A DNA stretch of 7,853 nucleotides. It comes from Nitrospira sp. UBA6909 (GTDB lineage: Bacteria; Nitrospirota; Nitrospiria; Nitrospirales; Nitrospiraceae). A model generated the notes under the pieces. The model did no database searches. It saw only the letters and a list, made by a program, of their open reading frames with translations, and had not been told where the DNA came from. The stretch's first letter is position 1. Every line of letters starts with the position of its first letter. The position numbers were made by a program, and so were the translations under genes. Where the stretch lies: contig DKBD01000019.1 of the NCBI GenBank assembly GCA_002451055.1, forward strand, positions 2,768 to 10,620. Reading direction: 5' to 3'. This document shows positions 1-6,388 of this stretch, one piece after another.

Positions 1-1
1 G

Positions 2-925
2 TTCTCCCCGCAGCCGAAAGTGGCGGCTGTCTTCTCACCGCGCAATCCGGATGCGGCCGCCCTCTTGCCGACCCTTCAGCGACACGTCAAGGAACATCCG
101 GTGTTGAGACATTGGCAAAAGTCAGGCTTTTACCACGTTGCCTCCCGATGGTCTGACGTCACGAATCGGCCGACCGTTGAACGTCTGCCGCTCTATGATG
201 AATTCTATCGCCCCCTCGGAGTCCGCCACCAAATGATGGTGTCCTTGGAAGCGAGCCCATCACAATTGATCTACGTCGCCCTCAATCGGAACCGGACTCC
301 TTTTACCGATGAGGAGCGCGCATTGCTCACTGCGATCCAGCCCCATGCCTCCCATGCACTGCGGCATATACGCGAGCTCAATCGATGGCGGGCAACCATT
401 GCATCGTTTTCAACATTCATCGACACCTTGAGCCAAGGCGTTGTGTGCCTCTCGCCGAATTTCAAGATCCGTTGGGCCAGCAAACGAGCCCGTCACTACC
501 TCCGGAACCATCTGGGATGGGCGCCGAATACCATCCACCTGCCGAAGGTCTTGCAGCAGTGGCTAATCGCGTCACAGCAGCCTGCTGGAAAGATGCCTCG
601 CGCATTATCCATCCGTTCGGAGGCCGGTTCTCTCATGGCTCGAGTATTGAACGATCAACAAACCCTCTATCTGCTGCTTGAAGAAATCTCGTCTCAGCAC
701 ACGTTCGATGCTCTGAAGACATTCGGGCTCACGAACCGAGAAGCGGAGGTCTTGGGGTGGATAACCTGCGGAAAATCTAACGAACAAATCGCCGCCATTC
801 TTGGGATTGGTTCACAAACCGTCAAAAAACATTTGGAGCATGTTTACAGCGTCTTAGGGGTAGCCAATCGTACAGAGGCGGCGCTGAAGGCCCAGGCGAT
901 GCTGGGCAACCAGGCCCCGTTGTAA
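2..925 (+). CDS. LuxR-type transcriptional regulator, N-terminus beyond the window (partial)
   Basis: This is probably a DNA-binding transcription regulator of the LuxR/FixJ type. The frame is open from base 2 to the TAA at 923-925. A GTG at 20 could start a 301-residue protein, but it has no Shine-Dalgarno sequence, so the real start is probably upstream and the gene is cut by the window. Residue numbers here count from that GTG. Residues 1-115 look like the end of a GAF-like sensor domain, closing with FTDEERALL and a helix. Residues 125-225 resemble a divergent PAS-like segment, including QGVVCLSPNFKIRWAS. Residues 237-295 are a clear LuxR helix-turn-helix: LTNREAEVL, then GKSNEQIAAIL, then TVKKHLEHVYSVLGV and NRTEAAL, with the conserved E241, G251, I257, A258, V268, H271, L279 and G280. 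No receiver domain is visible, so the input is probably a ligand or redox signal rather than phosphorylation. It converges on the large surface-protein gene. Its targets are unknown. Confidence 0.88.
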   Translation, partial: FSPQPKVAAVFSPRNPDAAALLPTLQRHVKEHPVLRHWQKSGFYHVASRWSDVTNRPTVERLPLYDEFYRPLGVRHQMMVSLEASPSQLIYVALNRNRTPFTDEERALLTAIQPHASHALRHIRELNRWRATIASFSTFIDTLSQGVVCLSPNFKIRWASKRARHYLRNHLGWAPNTIHLPKVLQQWLIASQQPAGKMPRALSIRSEAGSLMARVLNDQQTLYLLLEEISSQHTFDALKTFGLTNREAEVLGWITCGKSNEQIAAILGIGSQTVKKHLEHVYSVLGVANRTEAALKAQAMLGNQAPL

Positions 926-1015
926 CGTCAACCAGCCACTCCTTCTTATGCCTGAAATACTACAGCCCTGTGCAGCGGAAGTGTTCAGCGCTGATGTGGG
1001 CTTGAGCGTGAAGGC

Positions 1016-1044
1016 GGCGGGGAGCCGAGAACCGGCTCCCCGCC
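1016..1044. terminator. GC-rich hairpin between convergent genes, likely bidirectional terminator
   Basis: The arm ggcggggagccg (1016-1027) pairs perfectly with cggctccccgcc (1033-1044) around a 5-base loop, giving a 12-bp, almost all-GC stem. It lies 91 bases after the stop of the LuxR-type gene and 11 bases after the stop of the convergent large gene, the usual place for a shared terminator. There is no U-tract on either strand, so it may stop or stabilise transcripts by its structure alone or with help from Rho. Confidence 0.6.
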
Positions 1045-1054
1045 ATAGTGCACG

Positions 1055-3868
1055 TTAACTTAGTAAGGTGGTTTGATCACCATCCTTAGTTGCAGAATTC
1101 TTATCCGTAATCTTATCGGTCGAGCTGATGATGAACCAGTCATGGCCGGAGCTGCCGGTTAGCTGGTCAGTGTCAGTATCCTCGTAGAAGTCATCATTAC
1201 TCTCATCATCAGGATCCAAGTTTGCAATCGTGGCGCTGGAAGCCCATTCTTCGCTGATCGTTCGAAGAGTGCCATAGTTATGACCCTGTAGGTCTCCGGC
1301 AACCAGAATATCGTGACCCGCTGAGCCGACCAGGCGATCGGAGCCTGATCCACCGATGAGCACATCGTTCCCAGCGCCACCAGTCAGGGTGTCATTGCCC
1401 TCATCGCCCCAGAGAACATCGTGCCCCGCCCCACCGGTGATCGTATCGTTCCCCTCTCCACCATGCGCTTCGAGATTGATATTCCCGGTCAGACTGATGT
1501 TGTCATCACAGTCCAACCCGTACACGATCACATGCCCACCCGTACCCACTGAGTAGGAGCCAACAAGACCGTTAATCGTGATCGCACTCGGATTACTGGC
1601 GTTTGCTGCGATGATATCGCAGCCGGTCGTGCCGACGATAAGCAGATTAGCACCGTCCTGAACCGCCGTGACGACGCTCGGAGCCATCACCGTCAGCGTG
1701 CCCGGGTTGATGGTCACGTTATAGTTAGACAACAATCCGGTCCCATTGCTCAAGGATCCAGTAATCGCATAAGGACCAACCAGAGCGGTTATCGGGACAC
1801 CTTCGCTGCTGTAACTAACATTGAAGATTTCACCATTCACGCCGGTATCCACGGTCGTGCCTAACACAGCAGCTAGGTTGATCGTCTGACCGAACACCTT
1901 CGACGCGTTGCCGATGGTGATCGTCGTATCCGCCTTGGCGATCGTAAGCGCCAGCGTGCCGTTCACATCCTGGTAGTTGCCGCTGCTATAGGACCAGGCC
2001 TTGCTGTAGTCGCCCGCGTTCGTACCGATCAGGCTGTCGGTGAACAGTGTCCCGTCGCTGGGCACCCCCGTGACCGTCACAGTCTGCGCGTGCGCGTCAC
2101 CGTCGTAAATGCCGCCCGTGTAGCCGGTCACACTCACCGTCGCCGTCGCCGTCGTGATCTCGATGGCGGCCGTCCCGTTCTGATCAAAGTAATTACCGTT
2201 CGTAAAACTCCAGGCCACCGCTCCGCCCGGCACATTCTTGAAGGTCTCGCCGCCCAGCGTGACGGAGCCGCTCAGATCCTCTCCGTTCACCCCCGTCGCG
2301 GAGCCCAGCGTCGCCCCGTGGAACTGCCCGTCGTAGACGCCGCTGTACCCGTTCACCACTATCGTCGCGACCGCCTGCGTGATCGTGATCGCGACCGAGT
2401 CGTTCTGACTCACATAGTTGCCGTTCGCAAAACTCCAGGTGGCGGTGCCGCCCGGCACATTCTTGAAGGTCTCGCCGCCCAGCGTGACGGAGCCGCTCAG
2501 ATCCTCTCCGTTCACCCCCGTCGCGGAGCCCAGCGTCGCCCCGTGGAACTGCCCGTCGTAGACGCCGCTGTACCCGTTCACCACAATGCTCGCGGTCGCC
2601 TTCGCAATCTCGAAAGCATCAAGTGCGCTTTCGGCATTGGTGTATCCAGCATTGTTTGACGTAAAGACCGCCTTCGCGTAGTAGCTCCCAGCATTAGTTG
2701 GCACCGGAATCACAGTGGTACCGTTTGAAGCGTAATAGACATATGAAATCGTGCCAAAGCTGCTGACATCTGTGGATCCATTCAGAACAGTTGAAGTCAA
2801 ATTGGATGCGACGTAAGCAGAGCCTGTATAGGTGGCATTAGCAGCATTGAGCGTCACCGTGGGTGTGACCACGGCTGCGCTGACAATGACGTCGAAGGAC
2901 CATTTAGGTCCATCGGCTATGCTGCCTGCGCTCTCAATAGCAGTGGCCCGGAAATGGTACGTTCCGGCAGCGACATTCGCTCCTACAGAGGCTGTGATGG
3001 CAAAAGTATCACTATCGCCAAACCCACCATTAACGCTCGACGAGGTCACAAATGCTTTCGTAACGCTTGTTAAATTGATCTGACTGGCTCCGCCGCCGAT
3101 ACCGATCGTTGTACCTGCCGTCGTCTCGAAACTGAGCGAAACATTAAACGAGTTGTTACCGGCCGGTGCGGTGACCGTTGTATTAAGGCTCGTGGAATTC
3201 GCAACTCCTGCCGCGAGGGTAACTGTGTTCGCAAACCCTGACGTCGTTGCATAAGAGAAGCTACCGCTATCCGTGAATTCCGTCGTCGCCACGGCGCCGT
3301 TTGTTTGACCAATCGCCGTCAACATCAGAGACGAATTCAGGTACTGATCCTCGACAAACCACGTGGTGCTGATGCTGCCGTTCACGGTCATGTCGTTGTC
3401 GGGGCGGATCCAGTCGGCCTGGCCGTCGCTGTTCCGATCGACTGCGTTGCCCTCGGCATCATATTCTTGATAGGCCTCGAACCCGCCTACACCATCCCTC
3501 ACATACCAGGGCAAATTGCCGCTTGGATAATCCGCAATCCCGTCGGTGCGGGTGACTTGGAACTGCACCATTTCTCCATCCGCGAATTTCAGACCATCTC
3601 CATCTGTATTCGACGTGGTGACGATCGCCGTTTCTCTCGGTGAGTAGTCCATCTTATCTGTGGTAACGATGGCCGCGCTGACAGGCGGCTCCGTTGTGAC
3701 TGCCACGACCTCCATCGGCGTCGCTGACAGCAGAACCCGACCTTCGAGTGACTCGAGAACAAACGGTTGACGAGACCGCCGAGACTGTTCTCTGGATTGG
3801 CGGGCAGCCTTGCGTGCTTCGCGCCGGTCGCGGTTCAGCCAATTGAGCCATGTGCTGCGTTTCATCAT
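1055..3868 (-). CDS. Large modular surface/secreted protein: LEPR-XLL-like N-terminus, YDG/MBG Ig-like domains, C-terminal RTX repeats
   Basis: A 937-residue protein, probably extracellular and structural or adhesive. The ATG is at 3866-3868 with AGGAG at 3876-3880, 7 bases upstream; a second in-frame ATG follows directly. The N-terminus is very basic (residues 3-34). It is followed not by a classical signal peptide but by FVLESLEGRVLLSA (36-49), which matches the LEPR-XLL motif of large repetitive proteins. Residues 66-200 form a module with VTTDKMDYSPRETA, LPWYVRD and STTWFVED. Residues 205-330 are Ig-like, and 336-424 resemble an MBG_2 domain (YTGSAY, NAGSYYAKAVF). Residues 425-499, 500-574 and 575-646 are three YDG-type units, the first two almost identical. 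Residues 648-728 are MBG-like. Six RTX nonapeptides occupy 803-856, followed by an acidic stretch (885-900) and DQLTGSSGHDWF near the C-terminus. RTX repeats bind calcium and often mark type I secretion, but no ABC, MFP or TolC gene is present here. Only two Cys are seen (750, 787). The ligand and function are unknown. Confidence 0.9.
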   Translation of the reverse strand: MMKRSTWLNWLNRDRREARKAARQSREQSRRSRQPFVLESLEGRVLLSATPMEVVAVTTEPPVSAAIVTTDKMDYSPRETAIVTTSNTDGDGLKFADGEMVQFQVTRTDGIADYPSGNLPWYVRDGVGGFEAYQEYDAEGNAVDRNSDGQADWIRPDNDMTVNGSISTTWFVEDQYLNSSLMLTAIGQTNGAVATTEFTDSGSFSYATTSGFANTVTLAAGVANSTSLNTTVTAPAGNNSFNVSLSFETTAGTTIGIGGGASQINLTSVTKAFVTSSSVNGGFGDSDTFAITASVGANVAAGTYHFRATAIESAGSIADGPKWSFDVIVSAAVVTPTVTLNAANATYTGSAYVASNLTSTVLNGSTDVSSFGTISYVYYASNGTTVIPVPTNAGSYYAKAVFTSNNAGYTNAESALDAFEIAKATASIVVNGYSGVYDGQFHGATLGSATGVNGEDLSGSVTLGGETFKNVPGGTATWSFANGNYVSQNDSVAITITQAVATIVVNGYSGVYDGQFHGATLGSATGVNGEDLSGSVTLGGETFKNVPGGAVAWSFTNGNYFDQNGTAAIEITTATATVSVTGYTGGIYDGDAHAQTVTVTGVPSDGTLFTDSLIGTNAGDYSKAWSYSSGNYQDVNGTLALTIAKADTTITIGNASKVFGQTINLAAVLGTTVDTGVNGEIFNVSYSSEGVPITALVGPYAITGSLSNGTGLLSNYNVTINPGTLTVMAPSVVTAVQDGANLLIVGTTGCDIIAANASNPSAITINGLVGSYSVGTGGHVIVYGLDCDDNISLTGNINLEAHGGEGNDTITGGAGHDVLWGDEGNDTLTGGAGNDVLIGGSGSDRLVGSAGHDILVAGDLQGHNYGTLRTISEEWASSATIANLDPDDESNDDFYEDTDTDQLTGSSGHDWFIISSTDKITDKNSATKDGDQTTLLS
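1301..1462 (-). repeat. RTX calcium-binding nonapeptide array (six units) inside the large surface protein
   Basis: Six consecutive 27-bp units encode GGEGNDTIT, GGAGHDVLW, GDEGNDTLT, GGAGNDVLI, GGSGSDRLV and GSAGHDILV (residues 803-856). The GGxGxDxux pattern folds into a calcium-loaded parallel beta-roll in known RTX proteins. The first four units match best. The last two diverge at the glycine positions, as is common at the edge of such a roll. Confidence 0.9.
2223..2359 (-). repeat. 137-bp exact direct repeat, copy B (second YDG domain)
   Basis: Read base by base, this segment is identical to 2448-2584, 225 bp (75 codons) away. It encodes residues 504-549 of the large protein, from VVNGYSG to KNVPGG. 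Outside the segment the two 75-residue units diverge (AVAWSFTNGNYFDQ against TATWSFANGNYVSQ), so the identity is confined to the first two thirds of the domain. Confidence 0.95.
2448..2584 (-). repeat. 137-bp exact direct repeat, copy A (first YDG domain)
   Basis: Partner of 2223-2359. It encodes residues 429-474 of the large surface protein. Identity starts and stops abruptly at single-base mismatches (2222 against 2447, and 2360 against 2585). A third, diverged unit of the same domain type (residues 575-646) follows in the protein without nucleotide identity. Confidence 0.95.
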
Positions 3869-3955
3869 TGCGTCACTCCTTTTGTGTTATGCCCCTACCT
3901 CAAACCAACTTACTTCGTGAATCCACGCCGATATAAATAAGGCCCGTCCTGCTCT

Positions 3956-3995
3956 GTCTGCGCGATGACTCATCGCTTGCCCTTGGCGCACAGAC
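3956..3995 (-). other. Possible structured 5' leader of the large surface-protein mRNA
   Basis: On the minus strand, gtctgtgc (3988-3995) can pair with gcgcagac (3956-3963), giving eight pairs with one G-U. These arms enclose a near-palindrome, gcgatgagtcatcgc (3962-3976), whose own stem shares two bases with the outer helix, so the two folds partly compete. The element sits about 90-125 bases before the start codon. The AGGGCAA run (read in transcript sense) next to the hairpin loosely recalls the c-di-GMP-I riboswitch core, but the GNRA loop and the rest of the consensus are absent. I do not assign a riboswitch class. Confidence 0.25.
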
Positions 3996-4081
3996 GTTCC
4001 GCCCATGTGTTTCTCGCCCTGTGTTATGCCGACGGAAAAAGATTTCGTTGAATGGAATGGAATTGTGCAGGAGATTGGGAA

Positions 4082-4474
4082 ATGCAGGCGCTGACGATGC
4101 GGGGTGTACAGAAACACGCAGCCACTCGTGATGCGGACCTCTTCATGGCCGGGAGGATCACATCCGTGGCGATAGGATGCGACAGGATCAGTGAAGTCAC
4201 TTCGCCGCTCGTTTTTCCAATACACCGGCATAATTTTCCTTGCAGTCCCTTATCGGCTGAATATGGCGACGTTGGTTTGCATCCCCTCTGCGCCTCTCTC
4301 CATGGCAATGCCCGGCTTACACACCGCAATTCGTGCAGGAAGAATATCCTCAATGACTCGCTTGGAGAAATTATGCAAAAGATGAGGCTTCCCATACTTA
4401 CGGTTGGTATTAAGGGACGCCTCCGGTCGATGCCGCAGATAGAAGAAGAAAGGCGATTAAAGGAAGGAATTTGA
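4082..4474 (+). CDS. Doubtful 130-residue hypothetical protein
   Basis: This is an unrecognised ORF, and I am not convinced it is a gene. In its favour, AGGAGA (4069-4074) lies about eight bases before the ATG at 4082, and a hairpin with a T-run overlaps and follows the TGA stop (4472-4474). An upstream ATG in the same frame at 4052 has no comparable ribosome-binding site. Against it, the product has no signal peptide, membrane helix or motif I recognise. It is rich in Cys, His and Arg, and uses several AGG codons and mixed third bases, unlike the GC-ending codons of the neighbouring transporter gene. ORFs of similar size overlap it on the opposite strand. It could be chance, a decayed gene, or an orphan. 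Confidence 0.2.
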   Translation: MQALTMRGVQKHAATRDADLFMAGRITSVAIGCDRISEVTSPLVFPIHRHNFPCSPLSAEYGDVGLHPLCASLHGNARLTHRNSCRKNILNDSLGEIMQKMRLPILTVGIKGRLRSMPQIEEERRLKEGI

Positions 4475-4491
4475 GCGCGTGCTCAGTTTTT
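4472..4491 (+). terminator. Weak rho-independent terminator-like hairpin with T-run
   Basis: The arm tgagc (4472-4476) pairs with gctca (4481-4485) around a four-base loop. After one G comes a run of five T (4487-4491). The stem is only 5 bp, plus a possible T-G pair, so it is weak. It is oriented to end a plus-strand transcript, yet no confident plus-strand gene lies upstream of it for more than 3 kb. It overlaps the stop codon of the doubtful ORF 4082-4474. Confidence 0.35.
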
Positions 4492-4527
4492 ACAGCTTAT
4501 TCGTAGCTCACCCGCCTACGCAGGAAG

Positions 4528-4547
4528 CCACGGCTGTAAAGCCGTGG
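4528..4547 (-). terminator. Strong hairpin after the small membrane-protein gene (terminator or mobile-element palindrome)
   Basis: The arm ccacggct (4528-4535) pairs perfectly with agccgtgg (4540-4547) around a 4-base loop; outer bases add a few more pairs across an internal loop. It begins 14 bases past the TAG stop of the minus-strand gene 4562-4855, a typical terminator distance, but no T-run follows on the minus strand. A second small inverted repeat, cgtag/ctacg, lies at 4502-4520. The arrangement also resembles the subterminal palindromes of IS200/IS605-type elements. Confidence 0.45.
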
Positions 4548-4561
4548 GGCTCCACCGTCAA

Positions 4562-4855
4562 CTACGATTTCATCGGGCGCTGAAGAAACAGGATGAGGGC
4601 CATCAACGTCGGCAAGGGGGCAAGCAGAAACGGCACGAGCCACACCCACACGTTCCTTCCCCGCACCCGCGCCTGGTCGATCATCCAGACGAAGACCCAG
4701 ATCACCAAACCGAGGTAATTCAACATGATCCAGCGGGTTGTGTGCATGTTGAGCGCGCTGGATTCGCCCCCTGGTCCTTGAAACAGAAACAGCCCGAGGA
4801 GCGTCACGAAACACGCCAACAGACCGATGACCAGCCGTTTGCTCCACACATACAT
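4562..4855 (-). CDS. Small three-helix inner-membrane protein, function unknown
   Basis: A 97-residue hydrophobic protein. The ATG (4853-4855) is preceded by AGGAGG five bases upstream, a near-perfect ribosome-binding site, so the start is well supported. Three membrane helices are apparent at about residues 7-25, 43-59 and 69-91. The basic N-terminus (SKR) and the basic loop between helices 2 and 3 (ARVRGR, 62-67) suggest that the N-terminus and this loop face the cytoplasm, with residues 26-42 outside. The second half (FVWMID, GRNVWVW, then a Pro-rich helix ending in QRP) resembles small uncharacterised membrane proteins of the phospholipase-D-N-terminal-like type, but I cannot name a family. 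It lies 162 bases downstream of the ArsB/NhaD permease gene on the same strand and could be co-transcribed with it, although a possible hairpin lies between them. No catalytic residues are visible. Confidence 0.82.
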   Translation of the reverse strand: MYVWSKRLVIGLLACFVTLLGLFLFQGPGGESSALNMHTTRWIMLNYLGLVIWVFVWMIDQARVRGRNVWVWLVPFLLAPLPTLMALILFLQRPMKS

Positions 4856-4896
4856 ATCGACCTCCTCACATCAGAAGAGAGACTGGATCAGGCCTA

Positions 4897-4941
4897 GCCG
4901 ATGTCCGTCCCATAACAGCCGTTTGGTGGACATGATTCGGC
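4897..4941 (-). terminator. Possible imperfect hairpin after the permease gene
   Basis: The bases gccgatgtcc (4897-4906) pair with ggacat (4928-4933) and cggc (4938-4941), ten pairs interrupted by a four-base bulge (4934-4937), around a 21-base loop. It lies 77 bases beyond the TGA of the permease gene and before the start of the small membrane-protein gene. There is no T-run, so a role as terminator or attenuator is weakly supported. Confidence 0.25.
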
Positions 4942-5017
4942 GAATGTCATCATCACAGACACACGACGATTGACTCCCCTCAGCCACCTGAGCCTCACAA
5001 TCTTACCTTCGTCGTCC

Positions 5018-6358
5018 TCATCGTAAGAACAAGAGCCACAGATATACCGCGCTGACCATGATGGAGCCGACCATGACGGGGAAGCCGAGTTTGAAAAACT
5101 GCCAAAAGGTCACCTTATAACCGGCTTTGCGTGCGATATCCACGATGACCACGTTCGCACTCGCCCCGATGATCGTGCCGTTTCCTCCGAGGCACGCCCC
5201 CAGCGCCAGAGCCCACCACAGCGGAATGATGTCCGGCTGGTGCACCAAGGTCGTATAATCGGACACCTCAGGATGCAGGGACCGGGCGAGGTCCACAATC
5301 AATGGATTCATGGCCGCGACATACGGGATATTGTCCACAAAGGCCGACAAGATCGCCGAGCCGGCCAACACCGCAAGCGTGGCGGCGGCCATGTTGCCCT
5401 CGGTGTGTTGCACGAGCCCCTCCGCCAGAAAACGAATGGCTCCGACTTTCACAAGACTCCCGACCAAGATAAAGAGACCGATAAAGAAAAAGATCGTCTT
5501 CCACTCGACTTCGGCCAGGTACTTCATTTCCTCCGTCTCGTTCGAACGGCCGCGCGCATGACCGAGCAGCATGAAGGTGCTCGCGCCCAGTAACGCGACG
5601 GTCGCCGGTTCAAGATGAACGAACGAATGGAAACAGAAACCGAGATTGACCGCACCCAACGCCCACAAACAGCGCCGGAGCAGCCCCTGATCGCGAATCG
5701 CGTCCTTTGGATTCAACGCCAGCACCGCTTCGCGCAAGTGCGGGGCTACGGTCATCTTCCTGCCGAAGAACAGCCACATCGCTCCCAGGAAGATTCCCAT
5801 GATCACCAGCGCGATCGGCCCCAGAACAAGCAGAAAGTCCAGATACCCAAGCTCCGCTTTGCTCGAAATCATGATGTTCGGCGGGTCGCCGACGAGCGTC
5901 GCGGTGCCCCCGATGTTGGACGCCATGGCCTCGCAGAGCAGAAACGTAATGGGGTTCAACTCCAGGCGTTTGCTGATCGCGAGTGTCACCGGCGCCATCA
6001 ACAAGACCGTGGTGACGTTGTCGAGCATCGCCGAGAACCCGGCAGTCAAGACCGCCAAGAGAACCATGAGCCGAAACGGCTTCGCGTCGGCCCGTTTGGC
6101 CGCCCAAATCGCCAGGACTTCGAATAGGCCGGTCTCCCTGATGATGTTGATAATGACCATCATCCCGATCAGAAGAAAGACCACGTTGTAGTCCACACCG
6201 AAATCGTGCGAGTAGAACGCCTCATCCTGCGACACGACCCCTAAGCCGATCATCAAGGCAGCGCCGCTCAACGCCACAATGGTTTTGTGGATCCGCTCGG
6301 TCATGATGACCAGATAGCAGATACCGAAGATACTCAGTGCGATGGACGTGGAAGACAT
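5018..6358 (-). CDS. ArsB/NhaD-type (ion transporter superfamily) membrane permease
   Basis: A 446-residue polytopic inner-membrane transporter, a usual length for the ArsB/NhaD/P-protein/citrate-transporter (IT) superfamily. The ATG (6356-6358) has GAGG six bases upstream. The family's two-fold internal repeat is clear: SAMLDNVTT (109-117) matches SAFVDNIPYV (338-347), and NIGGTATLVGDPPN (148-161) matches LGGNGTIIGASANV (390-403). In structures of the superfamily these pairs form the re-entrant hairpins that bind substrate and cation. VEWKTIFFF (284-292) is another family signature. The second copy keeps DN, which fits an ion-coupled antiporter or anion carrier. Members transport sodium/protons (NhaD), arsenite (ArsB) or organic anions; the substrate cannot be read from sequence, and there is no arsR, arsC or arsA nearby to argue for arsenite. 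A good promoter precedes it, so it is probably the first gene of its transcript. Confidence 0.93.
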   Translation of the reverse strand: MSSTSIALSIFGICYLVIMTERIHKTIVALSGAALMIGLGVVSQDEAFYSHDFGVDYNVVFLLIGMMVIINIIRETGLFEVLAIWAAKRADAKPFRLMVLLAVLTAGFSAMLDNVTTVLLMAPVTLAISKRLELNPITFLLCEAMASNIGGTATLVGDPPNIMISSKAELGYLDFLLVLGPIALVIMGIFLGAMWLFFGRKMTVAPHLREAVLALNPKDAIRDQGLLRRCLWALGAVNLGFCFHSFVHLEPATVALLGASTFMLLGHARGRSNETEEMKYLAEVEWKTIFFFIGLFILVGSLVKVGAIRFLAEGLVQHTEGNMAAATLAVLAGSAILSAFVDNIPYVAAMNPLIVDLARSLHPEVSDYTTLVHQPDIIPLWWALALGACLGGNGTIIGASANVVIVDIARKAGYKVTFWQFFKLGFPVMVGSIMVSAVYLWLLFLR

Positions 6359-6388
6359 GCTGTACCTCGTTCAGTCGATAGTCTGCGC

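Larger units (their letters stand above)
3869..4561. other. Long stretch (about 690 bp) without a confident gene
   Basis: Several overlapping ORFs of 60-140 codons occur on both strands. None resembles a family I know, and their predicted products are unusually rich in Cys, His, Arg and Ser for real proteins. The stretch holds the ribosome-binding site and a possible structured leader of the large minus-strand gene (near 3956-3995), one ORF with a plausible start (4082-4474), a terminator-like hairpin (4472-4491), and a strong hairpin (4528-4547) after the small membrane-protein gene. I see no tRNA, rRNA or insertion-sequence gene in it. Confidence 0.6.

Noticed and set aside
2223..2584. A CRISPR-like array, considered because of the exact spaced repeats.
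   Set aside because: There are only two copies, each 137 bp, and they are in frame within a coding domain with a 75-residue period; there are no short spacers or cas genes.
2090..2659. A 189-codon open frame on the plus strand opposite the repeat domains.
   Set aside because: It is antisense to the GC-rich YDG repeats, and its own internal repetition simply mirrors them. The product is rich in Arg, His and Val with no family likeness, and no ribosome-binding site is evident.
3956..3995. A c-di-GMP-I riboswitch, suggested by an AGGGCAA run next to a hairpin.
   Set aside because: The GNRA tetraloop, the receptor helix and the other conserved core positions could not be found, so it is kept only as an unclassified structured leader.
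3883..4030. The 11-base word tgtgttatgcc repeated at 3883-3893 and 4020-4030 as possible attachment or target-site repeats.
   Set aside because: It is too short, with no integrase, tRNA or element boundary between or beside the copies; chance is sufficient.
3887..4395. Two overlapping minus-strand open frames of 114 and 123 codons upstream of the surface-protein gene.
   Set aside because: Neither has a convincing ribosome-binding site, signal peptide or recognisable motif, and the two overlap each other and a plus-strand frame. Chance frames in non-coding DNA are more likely.
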